DNA from: Ryuthela nishihirai
Lineage: Eukaryota; Arthropoda; Arachnida; Araneae; Heptathelidae
Length of the DNA stretch: 64,000 nucleotides
Direction: 5' to 3'
Assembly: GCA_038380435.1 (NCBI GenBank)
Contig: JAWZYU010000025.1
Location: 31,286,707-31,350,706, forward strand
Shown: positions 53,727-64,000 of the stretch, in pieces
Position numbering within the stretch: the stretch's first letter is position 1
How the letters are laid out: each line of letters opens with the position of its first letter
Position numbers and translations under genes: made by a program
The notes under the pieces: model-generated
Told to the model about the DNA's origin: nothing
The model's input: the letters and a program-made list of their open reading frames with translations, nothing else
The model's database searches: none

Positions 53727-54170
53727 GAGGATTGGCTCAGTCGGTAGCGTTCAGACTCGTAATCTGCAGTTCCCAGGTTCGAGTCCCAGCTGGGTCAGCG
53801 TTGAGATTTATCTCCGCAAAAATTCTCCGCCATGCCCACGGTCAGTAGGGGACACCGATGGGCTTGGAAAAGCCACCGTCCGTCGGATGGGACGTTAAGC
53901 CGTGGCCCCGTGTGCGGGAGAGCCATACCCTGTGCACGTTAAAGAACACGCTGGATGGCCTTGACGGGAGGCTACCATCTGTCTCCCAACAGCTGTTCCA
54001 GTGGGTCCCCTCCCCCAACCTTCTCTGAGCCTTCGGGGTCCTTGTGACCTGGCCATTTAGCCCATGGTGTGCAAAAAAAGTGCCGCTCAGAGGTAAAACA
54101 ACCCAACCCAGGCTCGTAATCTGCAGTTCCCAGGTTCGAGTCTCACCTTCGGGGAAGTTGAGATTCATCT
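53727..54170 (+). mobile_element. SINE1 copy followed by a partial second head
   Basis: Copy from GGGAGGATTGGCTCAGTCGG to the AACCCAACCC tail at 54109, then a partial head (GGCTCGTAATCTGCAGTTCC) ending in CTCCGCC. Confidence 0.88.
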
Positions 54171-54208
54171 CCGCCACCACCGCCATCATCCTCACCCTAG
54201 GAGGGTTG

Positions 54209-54335
54209 TCAGAGATTTTTTGTACACAATGGGCTAAATGGGCAGGTCACAAGGATCCTCCCGTTCCGGGTCCTTGTGACTTGATCATTTAGCTCATTGT
54301 GTGCAAAAAAGTGCTGCTCAGGGGTAAACCAAACT
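54209..54335. repeat. Inverted pair of SINE1 tails
   Basis: 54213-54262 reads as the antisense tail (TTTTTGTACACAATGGGC), 54263-54335 as the sense tail (GGGTCCTTGTGACTTGATCA to GCTCAGGGGTAAACC). Together they form a ~50-bp imperfect hairpin. Confidence 0.8.
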
Positions 54336-54572
54336 CTCTCTCCAATCTTCTCTGACCCTCTGAGTTCCTTATGACTGGCAATTTAGCCTAATTCAATTCT
54401 TTTTGCATTCTCTTTTTGAATTCTCCAGTACTAAATACATTGACTTATTCAGAAATATTTTTGTCACTTAATTGGCGATTTTTTTTAGAGAAAAATTGGT
54501 TTTAGTTTTAATACTTAAGATTAAAGAATATGAATTTTACGTAATTTTTATATATTTGACAATACTGTAAGT

Positions 54573-54955
54573 TGTTTGGGTTGTTTCATCTCTGAGCGAC
54601 AATTTTTTGCACACCATGGGCAAAATAGCCAGGTCACAAAGATCCCGAAGGCTCAGAGAATGTTGGGTGAGAGGACCCACTAGAACAGCTGTTGGGAGAT
54701 AGATGGTAGCCTCCCGTCAAGGCCATGCAGCCTGTTCTTTAACGTGCACAGTGTATGGCTCCCCTGCACACGGGGCCACGGCTAAACGTCTCATTCGACG
54801 GACGGCGGCTTTTCCAAGCCCATCGGTGTCCCCTACTGACCGTGGGCGGGGAGTTTAGCGGAGATTAATCTCAACGCTAACCCAGCTGGGACTCGAACCT
54901 GGGAACTGCAGATGACGAACCTGGTGCGCTACCGACTGAGCCACCCCCTCCCCAA
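54573..54955 (-). mobile_element. SINE1 copy
   Basis: Moderately diverged, complete from tail to head (CACCCCCTCCCC). Confidence 0.9.
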
Positions 54956-55054
54956 TACTATAAGTAAATTAAGAATAATGATAATATTTAAAATAGTAAA
55001 ACAATAATATATGATTGATATTTAATATATTTAGCCATTATATAAATATTTACC

Positions 55055-55098
55055 ATTGTGTGCAAAAAAGTGGGACGTTCAGAGGTAAAACAATCCAA
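55055..55098 (+). mobile_element. SINE1 tail fragment
   Basis: CATTGTGTGCAAAAAAGTGG to AAAACAATCCAAC only; AT-rich unassigned DNA lies on both sides (54956-55054). Confidence 0.7.
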
Positions 55099-55161
55099 CT
55101 TTTGTGTCTGTAAAGAAGGTCCAGTGACCTTTTTCGCTACATACAGAAAGAAGGGAAACTT

Positions 55162-55640
55162 TGGGTTGTTTTACCTCTGAGCGACACTTTTTTGCACACC
55201 ATGGGTTAAAGGGCCAGGTCACATGGACCCCGAAGGCTCAGAGGTTTGGGAGAGGGGACCCACTGGAACAGCTGTTGGGAGATAGATGATAGCCTCCCGT
55301 CAAGGCCATCCAGCGTGTTCTTTAACGTGCACAGGGTATGGCTCTCCCGCACACGGGACCACGGCTTAACGTCCCATCCGACGGACGGCGGCCTTTCCAA
55401 GCCCATCGGAGAAGGTTGGAGAAGGCAAAATGCAAACCTCAGAGAAGGTTGGGGGAGGGGACCCACTGGAGCAGCTGTTGGGAGACAGATGGTAGCCTCC
55501 CGACAAGGCCATCCAGCGTGTTCTTTAACGTGCACAAGGTATGGCTCTCCCATACAAGAGTCACGGCTTAACGTCCCATCCGAAGGACGGCGGCCTTTCT
55601 AAGTCCCCAGCTGATCTGGGCAGGGCGGGGAGTTTTGTTC
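55162..55640 (-). mobile_element. SINE1 body duplicated in tandem, headless
   Basis: Tail and body to CCAAGCCCATCGG (55163-55410), then about 25 bp, then a second body from AGAGAAGGTTGGGGGAGGGG (55438) to about 55635. Neither has a tRNA head. Confidence 0.85.
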
Positions 55641-56420
55641 AGTTTTCTGTTCAGTTTTCTGTTCAGTTTTATTATAATAATAAGGTTACAAACAACATAT
55701 ATTTGTAATACTCTTATTAACCCAAGAGCATCTAAGCTCAGGTAGGTTAACTTACAAATTATTTAAATGCATAATTTTTGCAACACTGACACTCAACTTT
55801 ACATAAAGAAAATATATATATATTCAAAAAACAACACAGAATTTATAAAAACGAATTAAAGTTTTTTTTTTACTTTAACACTGAAAACAGGCTGTCAGCA
55901 TTTGTAATGGGCATTAGATAATAAGCAGTGAGAGATCTGAAATGCATAAAATTAGTTTCATTTCGAATTATAATCGGTAAAGAATTTAAAATTTTAGGGG
56001 CCAAATAATCAAAGTGTTTGTGCATAATTTCTTTATTTGCAAGTGGTAACGGAAACCTTTTCCCATTATCTCACATAGAATAATTTGCATAATGCAGCAC
56101 TGCATTATTGTTTTTAAAGAAGAAATTTAATGTTCTGTAAACAAATAAGTGTCTCAGTGGAAATTCACCTGAAATGGTATACTTACAAAAGATTGTAACT
56201 GTTTTATATTTATTTGGTAAAATTTGAAATATAAATTTATTTTGCATTGAGATTAGACTCCTTAATGATGAAATGTATGTTCCTCCCCAACTTGTAATAC
56301 CATACTGTATAGCAGACTGGACCCAAGATTTGTATAGCATTAACATTTTATTACTGAGGAATTTTTTTAACCACAGATAAATATTAATATCCGCAGAGCT
56401 ATATGCATTTAATAATTCAT
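55641..56420 (-). mobile_element. Jockey/CR1-group LINE, 5'-truncated, 3' end
   Basis: The minus strand encodes the RT thumb/C-terminus, from MLMLYKSWVQSAIQYGITSW through GGTYISSLRSL and MQNKFIFQIL, ending at 56071. This pattern (LY-S-V-S-YG--WG) is typical of the C-terminal region of Jockey/CR1 RTs and resembles the YGITIYGTTG piece at about 7230-7290. A ~430-bp AT-rich 3' untranslated region follows to about 55650, next to three units of GTTCAGTTTTCT. No upstream RT motifs are present, so it was truncated at insertion or has decayed. Confidence 0.8.
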
Positions 56421-56532
56421 TTATAGTATACTTCGTTTTTTAAACTTCAACTTCGAAATCATACTATGACACGTAGATACGCTTTTATTGAGTAAAAAGG
56501 CTCGAACTTACTTTCAATTGCCATCGTAGCTG

Positions 56533-56910
56533 GGTTGGGTTATTTTACCTCTGAGCGGCACTTTTTTGCACACCATGGGCTAAATGGCCAGGTCACATGG
56601 ACCCCGAAGGCTCAGAGAAGGTTGGGGAATGGGACCCACTGGAACAGCTGTTGGGAGACAGATGGTATCCTCCCGTCAAGGCCATCCAGCGTGTTCTTTA
56701 ACGTGCACAGGGTATGGCTCTCCCGCACACGGGGCCACGGCTAACGTCCCATCCGACGGGCGGCGGCCTTTCCAAGCCCATCGGTGTCCCCTACTGACCG
56801 TGGGCAGGGCGGGGAATTTTGCGGGTATAAATATCAACGCTGACCCAGCTGGGACTCGAACCTGGGAACGACAGATTACGAGCCTGGCGCGCTACCGACT
56901 GAGCTCCCCC
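56533..56910 (-). mobile_element. SINE1 full-length copy
   Basis: A 12-bp TSD CCATCGTAGCTG (56521-56532 and 56911-56922). The first head bases are shortened (GAGCTCCCCCC). Confidence 0.94.
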
Positions 56911-56922
56911 CCATCGTAGCTG

Positions 56923-57855
56923 AATTGGCACTGCAGATCAATGTTCGTAGCCTCTATCATCTCACCTTACAGAAACCATCAATAGAAATGACACAGAAGA
57001 CAACAATCGAGGACTGAATAACAACGTCACTGGTAGAACCCCGCCTCTGTAATCTCTCTCAGCATCCCGAGAATTGTTTATTATCATTAATGAATAATTT
57101 CCTCAAGGGTGAGTGAAGCAGGCGGCTTTCTTGCGCTACGCATGCCGGGTAGGTTGAGCTTGTTGTTTTACCCAAAAGTGTAGGAGGGGTGCATGATAGT
57201 GATTGATATTCTGCTTTTAGAGCATATCGTTTTTTTACTTTATTTCTTTTCCCTTTTCATCTTATTTTTTTCGTCATCTAATAATGTGCCAAGACTATGG
57301 CTGTTGTTCTATAAGTCATCGTTACTTCCTCTGTTTCTATTCTGCTCTATAACTATTTGTTCAGTTGCGTCCAATTGGAACTGATTTGGGAGTGCAAATG
57401 AAATCTTAGTTTTTTCAAGTTGAGAGATTTTGTACACTGATCTTTTGGGAATTCCAGATAGCGCAGGTGTCTTTTGTCCAAATTTTTATCTGATTTATGT
57501 TACAATATCTTCTTTTTTTACTTACGTTTTGTTTTACCGTATCTTATCTTGTCACCAATACTACGATGATTTTTTTTTTACTTCGGCTAATACAGTATAC
57601 AGCTGTTCAATTTTCCCTCCTGTTCAAATTCTGGTAGGAGTAGATACCAAACGAATATCGTCGAACGTTGAGATGGTGGAAACAAAAGGAAACATCAGAA
57701 ATAAAATTGCAAAACGGAATCAGTGCAAACGAAAGAGGGCTATTTTATCCACAGATTTCCGGAAAAAATCTGACAAAAAAAAGGGACATATGTGACCACA
57801 AGAAACTTCCCTAAGAAATACCTAAATACGTTTTTTTTGCAATCCAGTAATAAGA
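56923..57855. other. Unassigned stretch with a 121-codon frame
   Basis: The plus frame 57430-57795 has a hydrophobic T/F/Y-rich first half and a lysine-rich end, with no recognised domain. A GTGAGT-like donor lies near 57107 but without a coding partner. No gene called. Confidence 0.35.
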
Positions 57856-57857
57856 TC

Positions 57858-58221
57858 TTGGGTTACCCCTGAGCGGCACTTTTTTTGCACACAATGGGCT
57901 AAATGGCCTGGTCACAAGGACCCCGAGAAGGCTGCGGGAGGAGACCCACTGGATAGTTGTTAGAAACCAGATGATAGCCCCCCCCCCCCCCGTCAAGGCC
58001 ACCCAGAGTGTTTTTAACGTGCATAGGGTATAGCTCACTGAACTACGGCTTAACGTCCTATCCGACGGACGACAGCCTTTCCAAACCCATCGATGTCCCC
58101 TACTGACCGAGGGCAGGGAGTTTTTCGGATATAAATCTCAACGCTGACCCAGCTGGGATTCGAACCTAGGAACTGCAGATTACGAGCCTGGCGTGCTACC
58201 GAATGAGTCAACCCCGCCCCC
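57858..58221 (-). mobile_element. SINE1, diverged copy with poly-C insert
   Basis: Tail to head; a C-run interrupts the body near 57980-57991 and the core is partly deleted (GGTATAGCTCACTGAACTACGG). Confidence 0.85.
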
Positions 58222-58391
58222 AATAAGATCTTGGCCCAGAAAAGGCCAATAAGATCTTGGCGCAAAAAGTGAGCTATTTAACATGTGTTTCAATGTAATA
58301 ACTTGAGGTCATTTTATTCTAATCGAATAATATTGGAAAAAGTTTATTTCAAAAAAATGCGTACAGTACATTAACATTTTACCATTCGAAG

Positions 58392-58780
58392 GGGCGGGGG
58401 TGGCTCAGTCGGTAGCGCGCCAGGCTCGTAATCTGTAGTTCCCAGGTTCGAGTCCCAGCTGGGTCAGCGTTGAGATTTATCTCCGCAAAATTCCCCGCCC
58501 TGCCCACGGTCAGTAGGGGACACCGATGGGCTTGGAAAGGCCGCCGTCCGTCGGATGTGACGTTAAGCCGTGGCTCCGTGTGCGGGAGAGCTATACCCTG
58601 TGCATGTTAAAAAACACGCTGGATGGCCTTGACGGGAGGCTACCATCTGTCTCCCAACAGCTGTTCCAGTGGGTCTCCTCCCCCAACCTTCTCTGAGCCT
58701 TCGGGGTCCATATGACCTGGCCATTTAGCCCATGGTGTGCAAAAAAGTGCCGCTCAGAGGTAAAACAACCCAACCCAAAA
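58392..58780 (+). mobile_element. SINE1 full-length copy
   Basis: An 11-bp TSD ACCATTCGAAG (58381-58391 and 58781-58791). Confidence 0.94.
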
Positions 58781-58791
58781 ACCATTCGAAG

Positions 58792-59599
58792 CAAAGTTTA
58801 ATTTCAGACTTGGAACTAAAATATTTTAAACACATCTTTGTTAGAATGATCATGAGTTTTTTCTGCAGTAAAAAGTAAAGCAAATGCAGTGCAGTAAAAT
58901 ATTACAATATTACCAGGAAGGAAGGAATCTCACTGAAATGATAATCATTTAAAGTAATTCGGGAAGTGTGAAAAATATCCATCCATCCACTCCCCCCCCC
59001 CCCCCCACGGACATGGTAAAGCTTCATAAATACACAACCATCACAACTTTTCTTAAGCTAGTGTGAATTGTACCTGCCTAAGCTCAAATGGTACATCAAA
59101 TGGCGCTTAATCGGGAGATCCCGAGTGCGGCTACTGAAGCCTTTCACCCTCCATCATTTCACCCTCCATCTTGGAAGATATTTTAACTACTCCCCATCAC
59201 TCTCTAACACGTTTTACGACTTAGCAGCTACCCTTTGCTTCTCTTTTTTTTCATTTTTCAACGAATCTAGGTGGCCTGCGAGTCATTAAGCCTAATCGCC
59301 GAAATGTGGGATAACCAGCACTTTACGGTCCTGGTCCCGCCAGTCGTTGCTTACAGCGCCCAAAATTGAATTTTGCGATTGGACCAGATGATAAAGGGGC
59401 TGAGGCCCCTTTTACAAAGTGGTCCAGGAAAGGATGAAGGATTGTTAAACGCTGTTACCATCCCGTGCTGAATGCCACAGCATTTTATTACCGTTAAGTA
59501 CTGGAACATAGGTCATGGAGTTGACAGGAACCAATAACAGCTTTACCGTACCCACAATGCATATTAGACTTCTGAAGTCAATTTTTGTGACTGACATTG
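58792..59599. other. Unassigned unique sequence
   Basis: A poly-C tract near 58992-59006. 59330-59440 is more GC-rich with a GGGGCTGAGGCCCC palindrome. No gene recognised. Confidence 0.45.
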
Positions 59600-60105
59600 T
59601 TATCACTAAATATTCAAACTTCCATAACACATTAAATACTGAACGAATATTGTTGAAAATCGAGATATTGATTTATTTGATTGATATCTTTATCTGCAGT
59701 CGCATTTTTGAAAACCAAAAAAACTTATTTCAGAAGTTATAGAGCTTTTACGTTAGCTTCCCATTGACTTAACATAGGGACTTTCCTTAATTTATGGAAA
59801 CCAGTGTGTTTTATCCACATATAATATTAACGCCTACAAAGTAATGATCTGATATTTCAGTTTCAAATATATCAGTTTTTAAGTCATTTAACTTAAAATT
59901 CCTTACTTATAAATGGTCAAGTTTTTGAGATTTCTTTGGTAATTTCATTGTGACACTTGACAAATCCATAACATACACAGAAAGTTATTAGTTTGTGTGC
60001 ATGGATTTAAAACGTCTATATTGAAATCTCCTGTTCGTATAGCATACTTAGTGTCAATATTTTCCAGCCAATTTCCTAGCTGTTCTGTAAATTCCATTTT
60101 TTGAT
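59600..60105 (-). mobile_element. Jockey/CR1-group LINE relic, endonuclease fragment
   Basis: The minus strand reads, in broken frames, EFTEQLGNWLENIDTKYAIR, then the endonuclease motif TGDFNIDVL (about 60095-60010), and ETEISDHYFVGVNI (near 59870-59830), whose S-D-H is part of the endonuclease active site. Further on (59745-59600) DKDINQINQYLDFQQYSF matches IKDLNQIYLNFDLQQYSF of the LINE relic at 12860-12725, so both belong to the same family. No RT core is present. Confidence 0.7.
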
Positions 60106-60251
60106 TTTAATAGGTATGTATAGTTCACGTGACCTATACATACCTATTAAACTAAAATTGATATTACTTATTCTAAGTGAAATTTCAACGCAATCAGCTG
60201 TTTTAAAATATCTTATGTCTAGCAACTAAGAAATCCTTTACATATATTCAC

Positions 60252-60893
60252 ACAGTCCTATCAGAATAATATGACCACCCACGGAATCACAGTGTATCCG
60301 CCCAGGCACGTCATAGAGTGCACATGCCAAGGTCGACCACACGGAGATATAAGCTGCCAGCCAGGACAGATGAGCCATAGTGCGTAACATGAGTACAATG
60401 GGCAGAGGTATAGATTTGACGGACGTTCAAAAAGGAACGATCATCAGCTACTGCACCAAGGTGAAAGCATCTCGGAAACAGCAACTTCGTGGGCTGTTCG
60501 TGAGGTTCTGTAATAAGGGTGTACCAAGAATGCAAATTATGGCACACAGAGTACCTCCAGACATCATAACTGTGGACCACAAAGGCCATCGACCCCAGAG
60601 GAGAATGTTGCCTCCGTCGATTGGTAAAGGGCAATCGACGCGCAACAGTGCAGCAATTGACCACTCAAATGAACGCTGGGGCACCCAGTTACGTGTCCCT
60701 GATATCAGTAGAGCGAACCCTGTTACTCATCCGGAGTCGACGCTAGGTAAAGGCGCCCATGTTAACCAAGGTCCATCGGCAACGACGCCTGCAGTTCGCA
60801 CGGCACTACAGTCATTGGACAGACGAAGAGTGGATAAAGGTTGCCTTCTCCGATGAATCGAGGTTTCTACTCCACCGAAGTGACGGGTTTTTC
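60252..60893 (+). pseudogene. Tc1-like transposase relic, 3'-truncated
   Basis: The 5' end carries a Tc1-like terminal sequence, ACAGTCCTATCAGAATAATA. The transposase begins near 60389 with DLTDVQKGTIISY, a usual N-terminal motif. After a frameshift the HTH part is poorly preserved, and near 60813-60885 the first catalytic region reads WTDEEWIKVAFSDESRFLLH with the SDESRF aspartate. The rest of the DDE domain and the 3' terminal repeat are absent. The 158-codon open frame across it (60380-60856) is mostly out of phase with the ancestral protein. Confidence 0.75.
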
Positions 60894-60909
60894 ATTATAA
60901 TAATAACCA

Positions 60910-61180
60910 ATAAAATTTAAGTAAATTAAAAATTTTGAAAACTACTTATGGTCCTAAAAAGTGGGGGAAAAAAAAAACTAAAGCATATCGAAAGTGCAAT
61001 CAGTCACTGAGTTCGTATTCACACTGGCAATCTTGTTGAGTAGGAATATCGGCGCCCTATCTACTTTTGAAGTGAATACGAATTCAGTGACTGATTGCAC
61101 AATCGATACGTTTTAGGTTTATTTTCTATTTTTAGGCGCATATGGGTAGTTTTTAATTTTTTTTATTTTATTTATATTTT
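60910..61180. mobile_element. Foldback element (imperfect inverted repeat)
   Basis: GTGCAATCAGTCACTGAGTT (near 60993) pairs with AATTCAGTGACTGATTGCAC (near 61080). Homology extends outwards on both arms through AAAACTAC/GTAGTTTTTAA for about 75 bp in total, with a ~45-bp centre. No TSD was determined. Confidence 0.75.
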
Positions 61181-61950
61181 TTAATTTTTTTTTATTTTAT
61201 TTATATTTTTTATTTGTCACTAAAAACGCCTACCTTCAGAAACTTTCATTTGATATGTGACTGATAAAGAACATCTTTCTTCCACTCTTTTTGGAGTCCT
61301 GTTTAAGGTAGCCCATGACATTGAAAACGTCACAGATTTTAATTTGAGATATAATTAGTTAAGATCCATCCCCGCGACAATCTACCCCGTTTTTTATGGG
61401 AGGGAGCAAAATTCGAAACAGTTTGCGATGGTCCTTTGAACTCGCATTTGACAGCTATAAGGTAATTGTAGGCCCTCGCGTTCGGAAGACATAGCGGAAA
61501 AATTGTTTTCTTATTTCTCCTTTTTTAGGGCGGAAGAAGAATAGGACGGTCAATTTTGCATAGTCTATGACACTCCTCGCTTCATCTGCTTTCATATGAT
61601 GCATACATAGCTTGTTGCTTTCTGCAGTCGCGCTCTGGAGATATAGCGGAAATCCTTTTCATAATTCCCCTTTTTTGGAGAGGAAGAAAGCATAAAGAGG
61701 TCTTTTTTTTACATAGCCTATAACACTCCCCGTTTCATATGCTTTCATTTGAATATCCTACTTAAAGAGTTATCGAAAGTTCAATATTCAATAATAGAGA
61801 TGTCAATCAAGAGAATTCGTTTTAAATGTTAATTATAACTTAAAAAAATATTTTTTCAAACCATTCAATAAAGTAAGTGTATATTTTACAATTTTATGTA
61901 AATGCTTCTATCAAAAACTGACAATTTTACACAAATTCTCAGGCCTGACT
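61181..61950. repeat. Unassigned region with a diverged ~152-bp tandem repeat
   Basis: ATAGCGGAAA at 61491 and ATAGCGGAAAT at 61643 begin two similar units (CCCTTTTTT, GAAGAA, ACACTCC, TTTCATATG in the same order). A weaker earlier unit may lie near 61250-61340. Confidence 0.6.
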
Positions 61951-62100
61951 TTGCTGCTGTTAAGTATTCGAGCTTCCGTAATAGTTCTTTAAATACCTAA
62001 CAAATATTGTTGAATATCGGGATTTAGATAAATTTGAATGAAATTTAAATTTATCCAGTCCTATTTTCTTATAAAAAGCTTATTGTAAATATTAAGGATT
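61951..62100 (-). mobile_element. Jockey/CR1-group LINE linker fragment
   Basis: Resembles 12725-12860 and 59600-59745; the minus strand reads YLKNYYGSSNT near 62005-61965. Very diverged. Confidence 0.5.
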
Positions 62101-62690
62101 TTCGTATTTGTTTTCGAAAATTCTTCGTTCCAATATCTGTATCTTTCAAAAGAATATACCGTTATATGAATTGAGAAAGGTAAAAAGTTAATGGAGAAGA
62201 GAATTTTATTACGATTCAAAGTTTCCGATTCAAACACCAATTGTTATGCGATCAAATGAAGGCCGTAATGTGATTCCATTATTTTATTGAATAATAAATA
62301 TCTCTAACTGTTACCAAAAGAGCCCAGAATACAATGCTTAGAAATATAAGCATTGTTGTATGTATATATTGAGGAGCAATAACTAAAATTCAACATAACT
62401 TCTTTGGGTGATAGGCATTTAAGACATTAAAAAATGCTTGTTTCAATACGAATAGAAAATTCAAATGGTTATTAAAGAAAATTTATTTTGGCCACTCCGA
62501 ATGATTCTAATTTATCTAAAGGGGGACATAGCATTAAAATGGGAATTAACGAAACAAAATTTAAATTCTAAGATCTTGGTTACGCCAAAATCAACTATTC
62601 CGAATCAGAATATCAGATTTTTGTGGAACTATATTTACATATATTTTGTAGGAAAATATTTACATAACAAAAATCGTTCCCGACGTGTAA
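62101..62690. other. Unassigned AT-rich sequence
   Basis: Short frames only; nothing recognised. Confidence 0.5.
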
Positions 62691-62693
62691 GAA

Positions 62694-63003
62694 CGTTCCC
62701 ACGTGCTCTGTACTTTTCAGTAGCTACCTGTAATTCAGTCTGAGGAACAACGTTAAGGAAGACGATAAGTTCCAAAGGCACGATTTCGTGTACAGCACAA
62801 CGAGTATCGTATTTTCGATATTGCAGTGACAGTGAATCAGTGTTTTGCTCGAAAGAAGACACACCGAAGTTTGGTGTCTTAATTTCGAGGAAAACTAACT
62901 GCTCTTTCAAACAACGAGTGCGACAGACACTCATTGTGAAATATTTTGTTAAAAAATTAATTTCGCAAAAAGTTTGTTAGAGCAGGGATCTAGAAGCCGA
63001 TGG
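62694..63003. repeat. ~310-bp direct repeat, copy 1
   Basis: Matches 63691-64000 position for position with a constant 997-bp offset and only a few substitutions. Contains ACGTGCTCTGTACTTTTCAG and CTCATTGTGAAATATTTTGT. The minus strand is open for 99 codons (62635-62934) with no known domain. Confidence 0.93.
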
Positions 63004-63436
63004 CAGCTACCATGCGGTTCAGGTTTGAATCACGGGCATATATGAGCGTGTTGATTCGAACGTTCCGGGTGGTGTTCAGCTACGGGGAGAAATTTTTCAC
63101 TCAGGTAGACACTAAAGGTATAATCACTGTGATCTAATTTTTAGTTCACAGTAATGTTCACGATGGACAATGTATAAACCATAGTTAGTTCAGGTAAGTG
63201 TGATAAGACGTATCAATATAAGTTATCTTTAAAAATAGGTTTTTGAAGGTCTAATAAGTCTACTTCAAATTATATAGGAAAGAGTTGTGATATACAAAAG
63301 GAGTTTTAAAGTATCGGTGTTGAATTAAAACCAACTCAATTTCCCGTGATATCCTATGTACACTAAATATGTAGAAAAAAAAATACATATAAAGAAAAAC
63401 CTTATTAAAAATATAAAATCAACCTTTCATGGGTTG
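63004..63436. other. Sequence between the direct repeats
   Basis: Unique. Contains CAG-GTAAGT at 63190-63198, a strong splice-donor match, but no coding frame leads into it. Confidence 0.4.
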
Positions 63437-63645
63437 TTGGTTTGCATTGTTTTACCTGTGAAAACACTTTCTTCACACGATGGTCTAAATGGTCAGGTCA
63501 CGGGAACCCCGAAGAAACAGAGAAGATTGGGGGAGGGGACCCACTGGACAGAGATAAATGGTACTGTTCCATCAAGGCCATTCAGCGTGTTCTTTAAAGT
63601 GTACAGGGTATGAATCTCTTTGTCGCACAGGTCGCAGCTTTACGT
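63437..63645 (-). mobile_element. SINE1, old diverged copy, headless
   Basis: Tail and half of the body (CATTGTTTTACCTGTGAAAA to TCGCAGCTTTACGTGTTATA). Confidence 0.75.
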
Positions 63646-63690
63646 GTTATAGGATAGGCGACTCTTTTTTTGGGTCAAGAGCCAAAACAG

Positions 63691-64000
63691 CGTTCCCACG
63701 TGCTCTGTACTTTTCAGTAGATACCTATAATTCAGTCTGAGGAACAACGTTAAGGAAGACGACAAGTTCCAAAGGCATGATTTCGTGTACAGCACAACGA
63801 GTATCGTATTTTCGATATTGCAGTGACAGTGAATCAGTGTTTTGCTCGAAAGAAGACTCACCGAAGTTTGGTGTCTTAATTTCGAGGAAAACTAACTGCT
63901 CTTTCAAACAACGAGTGCGACAGACACTCATTGTGAAATATTTTGTTAAAAAATTAATTTCGCAAAAAGTTTGTTAGAGCAGGGATCTAGAAGCCGATGG
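63691..64000. repeat. ~310-bp direct repeat, copy 2, cut by window end
   Basis: Second copy of the 62694-63003 unit; it continues beyond the window, so the full repeat length is unknown. Confidence 0.93.

Noticed and set aside
57430..57795. 121-codon plus frame as a gene
   Set aside because: Low-complexity hydrophobic start and lysine-rich end, no homologous motif, no splice support.
63190..63198. CAG-GTAAGT as a real splice donor
   Set aside because: Excellent consensus but no open frame or promoter evidence upstream; short consensus matches occur by chance in 64 kb.

Overview
This is a transposon-dense eukaryotic nuclear window, AT-rich outside its SINEs. No bacterial-style gene organisation is visible. 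The element mix suggests an invertebrate, most likely an arthropod: tRNA-derived SINEs, RTE-, Jockey/CR1- and I/Nimb-like LINEs, Tc1 transposons with foldback MITEs, and a long satellite. A chelicerate such as a spider is a guess I cannot prove from the sequence. I find no complete host gene. The best host-gene trace is a possible short first coding exon at 40402-40442 that would encode an N-terminus with an acylation motif (M-G-N-K-C) and ends at a GTAAGC splice donor.

The dominant component is one tRNA-derived SINE, called SINE1 here, about 380-390 bp, with more than 40 full or partial copies on both strands. Many copies have target-site duplications (TSDs) of 10-14 bp and are nearly identical, so the family was recently active. 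A second tRNA-derived SINE, SINE2, about 205 bp, has about a dozen copies. Almost all open frames of 60-150 codons in the window are by-products of these SINEs or of tandem repeats.

Layout: 1-5000 holds SINE1 copies and a non-autonomous DNA transposon with palindromic end boxes (634-1566). 5155-5850 is a 30-bp minisatellite. 7195-12860 is one minus-strand Jockey/CR1-like LINE broken by a MITE, two SINE2 copies and a SINE1 cluster. 8940-11095 and 12945-15212 are two copies of a segmental duplication. 15.7-26.1 kb is mostly SINEs in unique sequence, with a possible LTR-retroelement remnant (20.8-21.45 kb) and a CpG-rich segment with an X-box-like site (22.8-23.0 kb). 26228-31655 carries two successive RTE-like LINE copies. 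31655-33950 is a purine-rich tandem array with an ~82-bp unit arranged in 328-bp higher-order units, followed by a CpG-rich patch. 34.7-39.5 kb is SINE1 again, including a copy with a fivefold 169-bp 3' module. About 40.65-48.96 kb is a layered satellite, invaded at 46.1-48.8 kb by a Tc1-like transposon and SINEs. 49381-52465 is a third RTE copy whose 5' half is inverted, the signature of twin priming. 52.8-64 kb has older SINEs, fragments of Jockey/CR1 LINEs, a second Tc1-like transposase relic, a foldback element, and a pair of ~310-bp direct repeats running off the window end.

The LINEs encode the endonuclease and reverse transcriptase that insert LINE and SINE RNAs. The SINEs carry only an internal Pol III promoter and must borrow that machinery. 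The nesting order shows repeated waves: LINE copies first, then MITE and SINE2, then SINE1. All protein-coding elements seen are broken by frameshifts, deletions or insertions. I did not find a coherent new multi-gene system; the most informative observations are structural.
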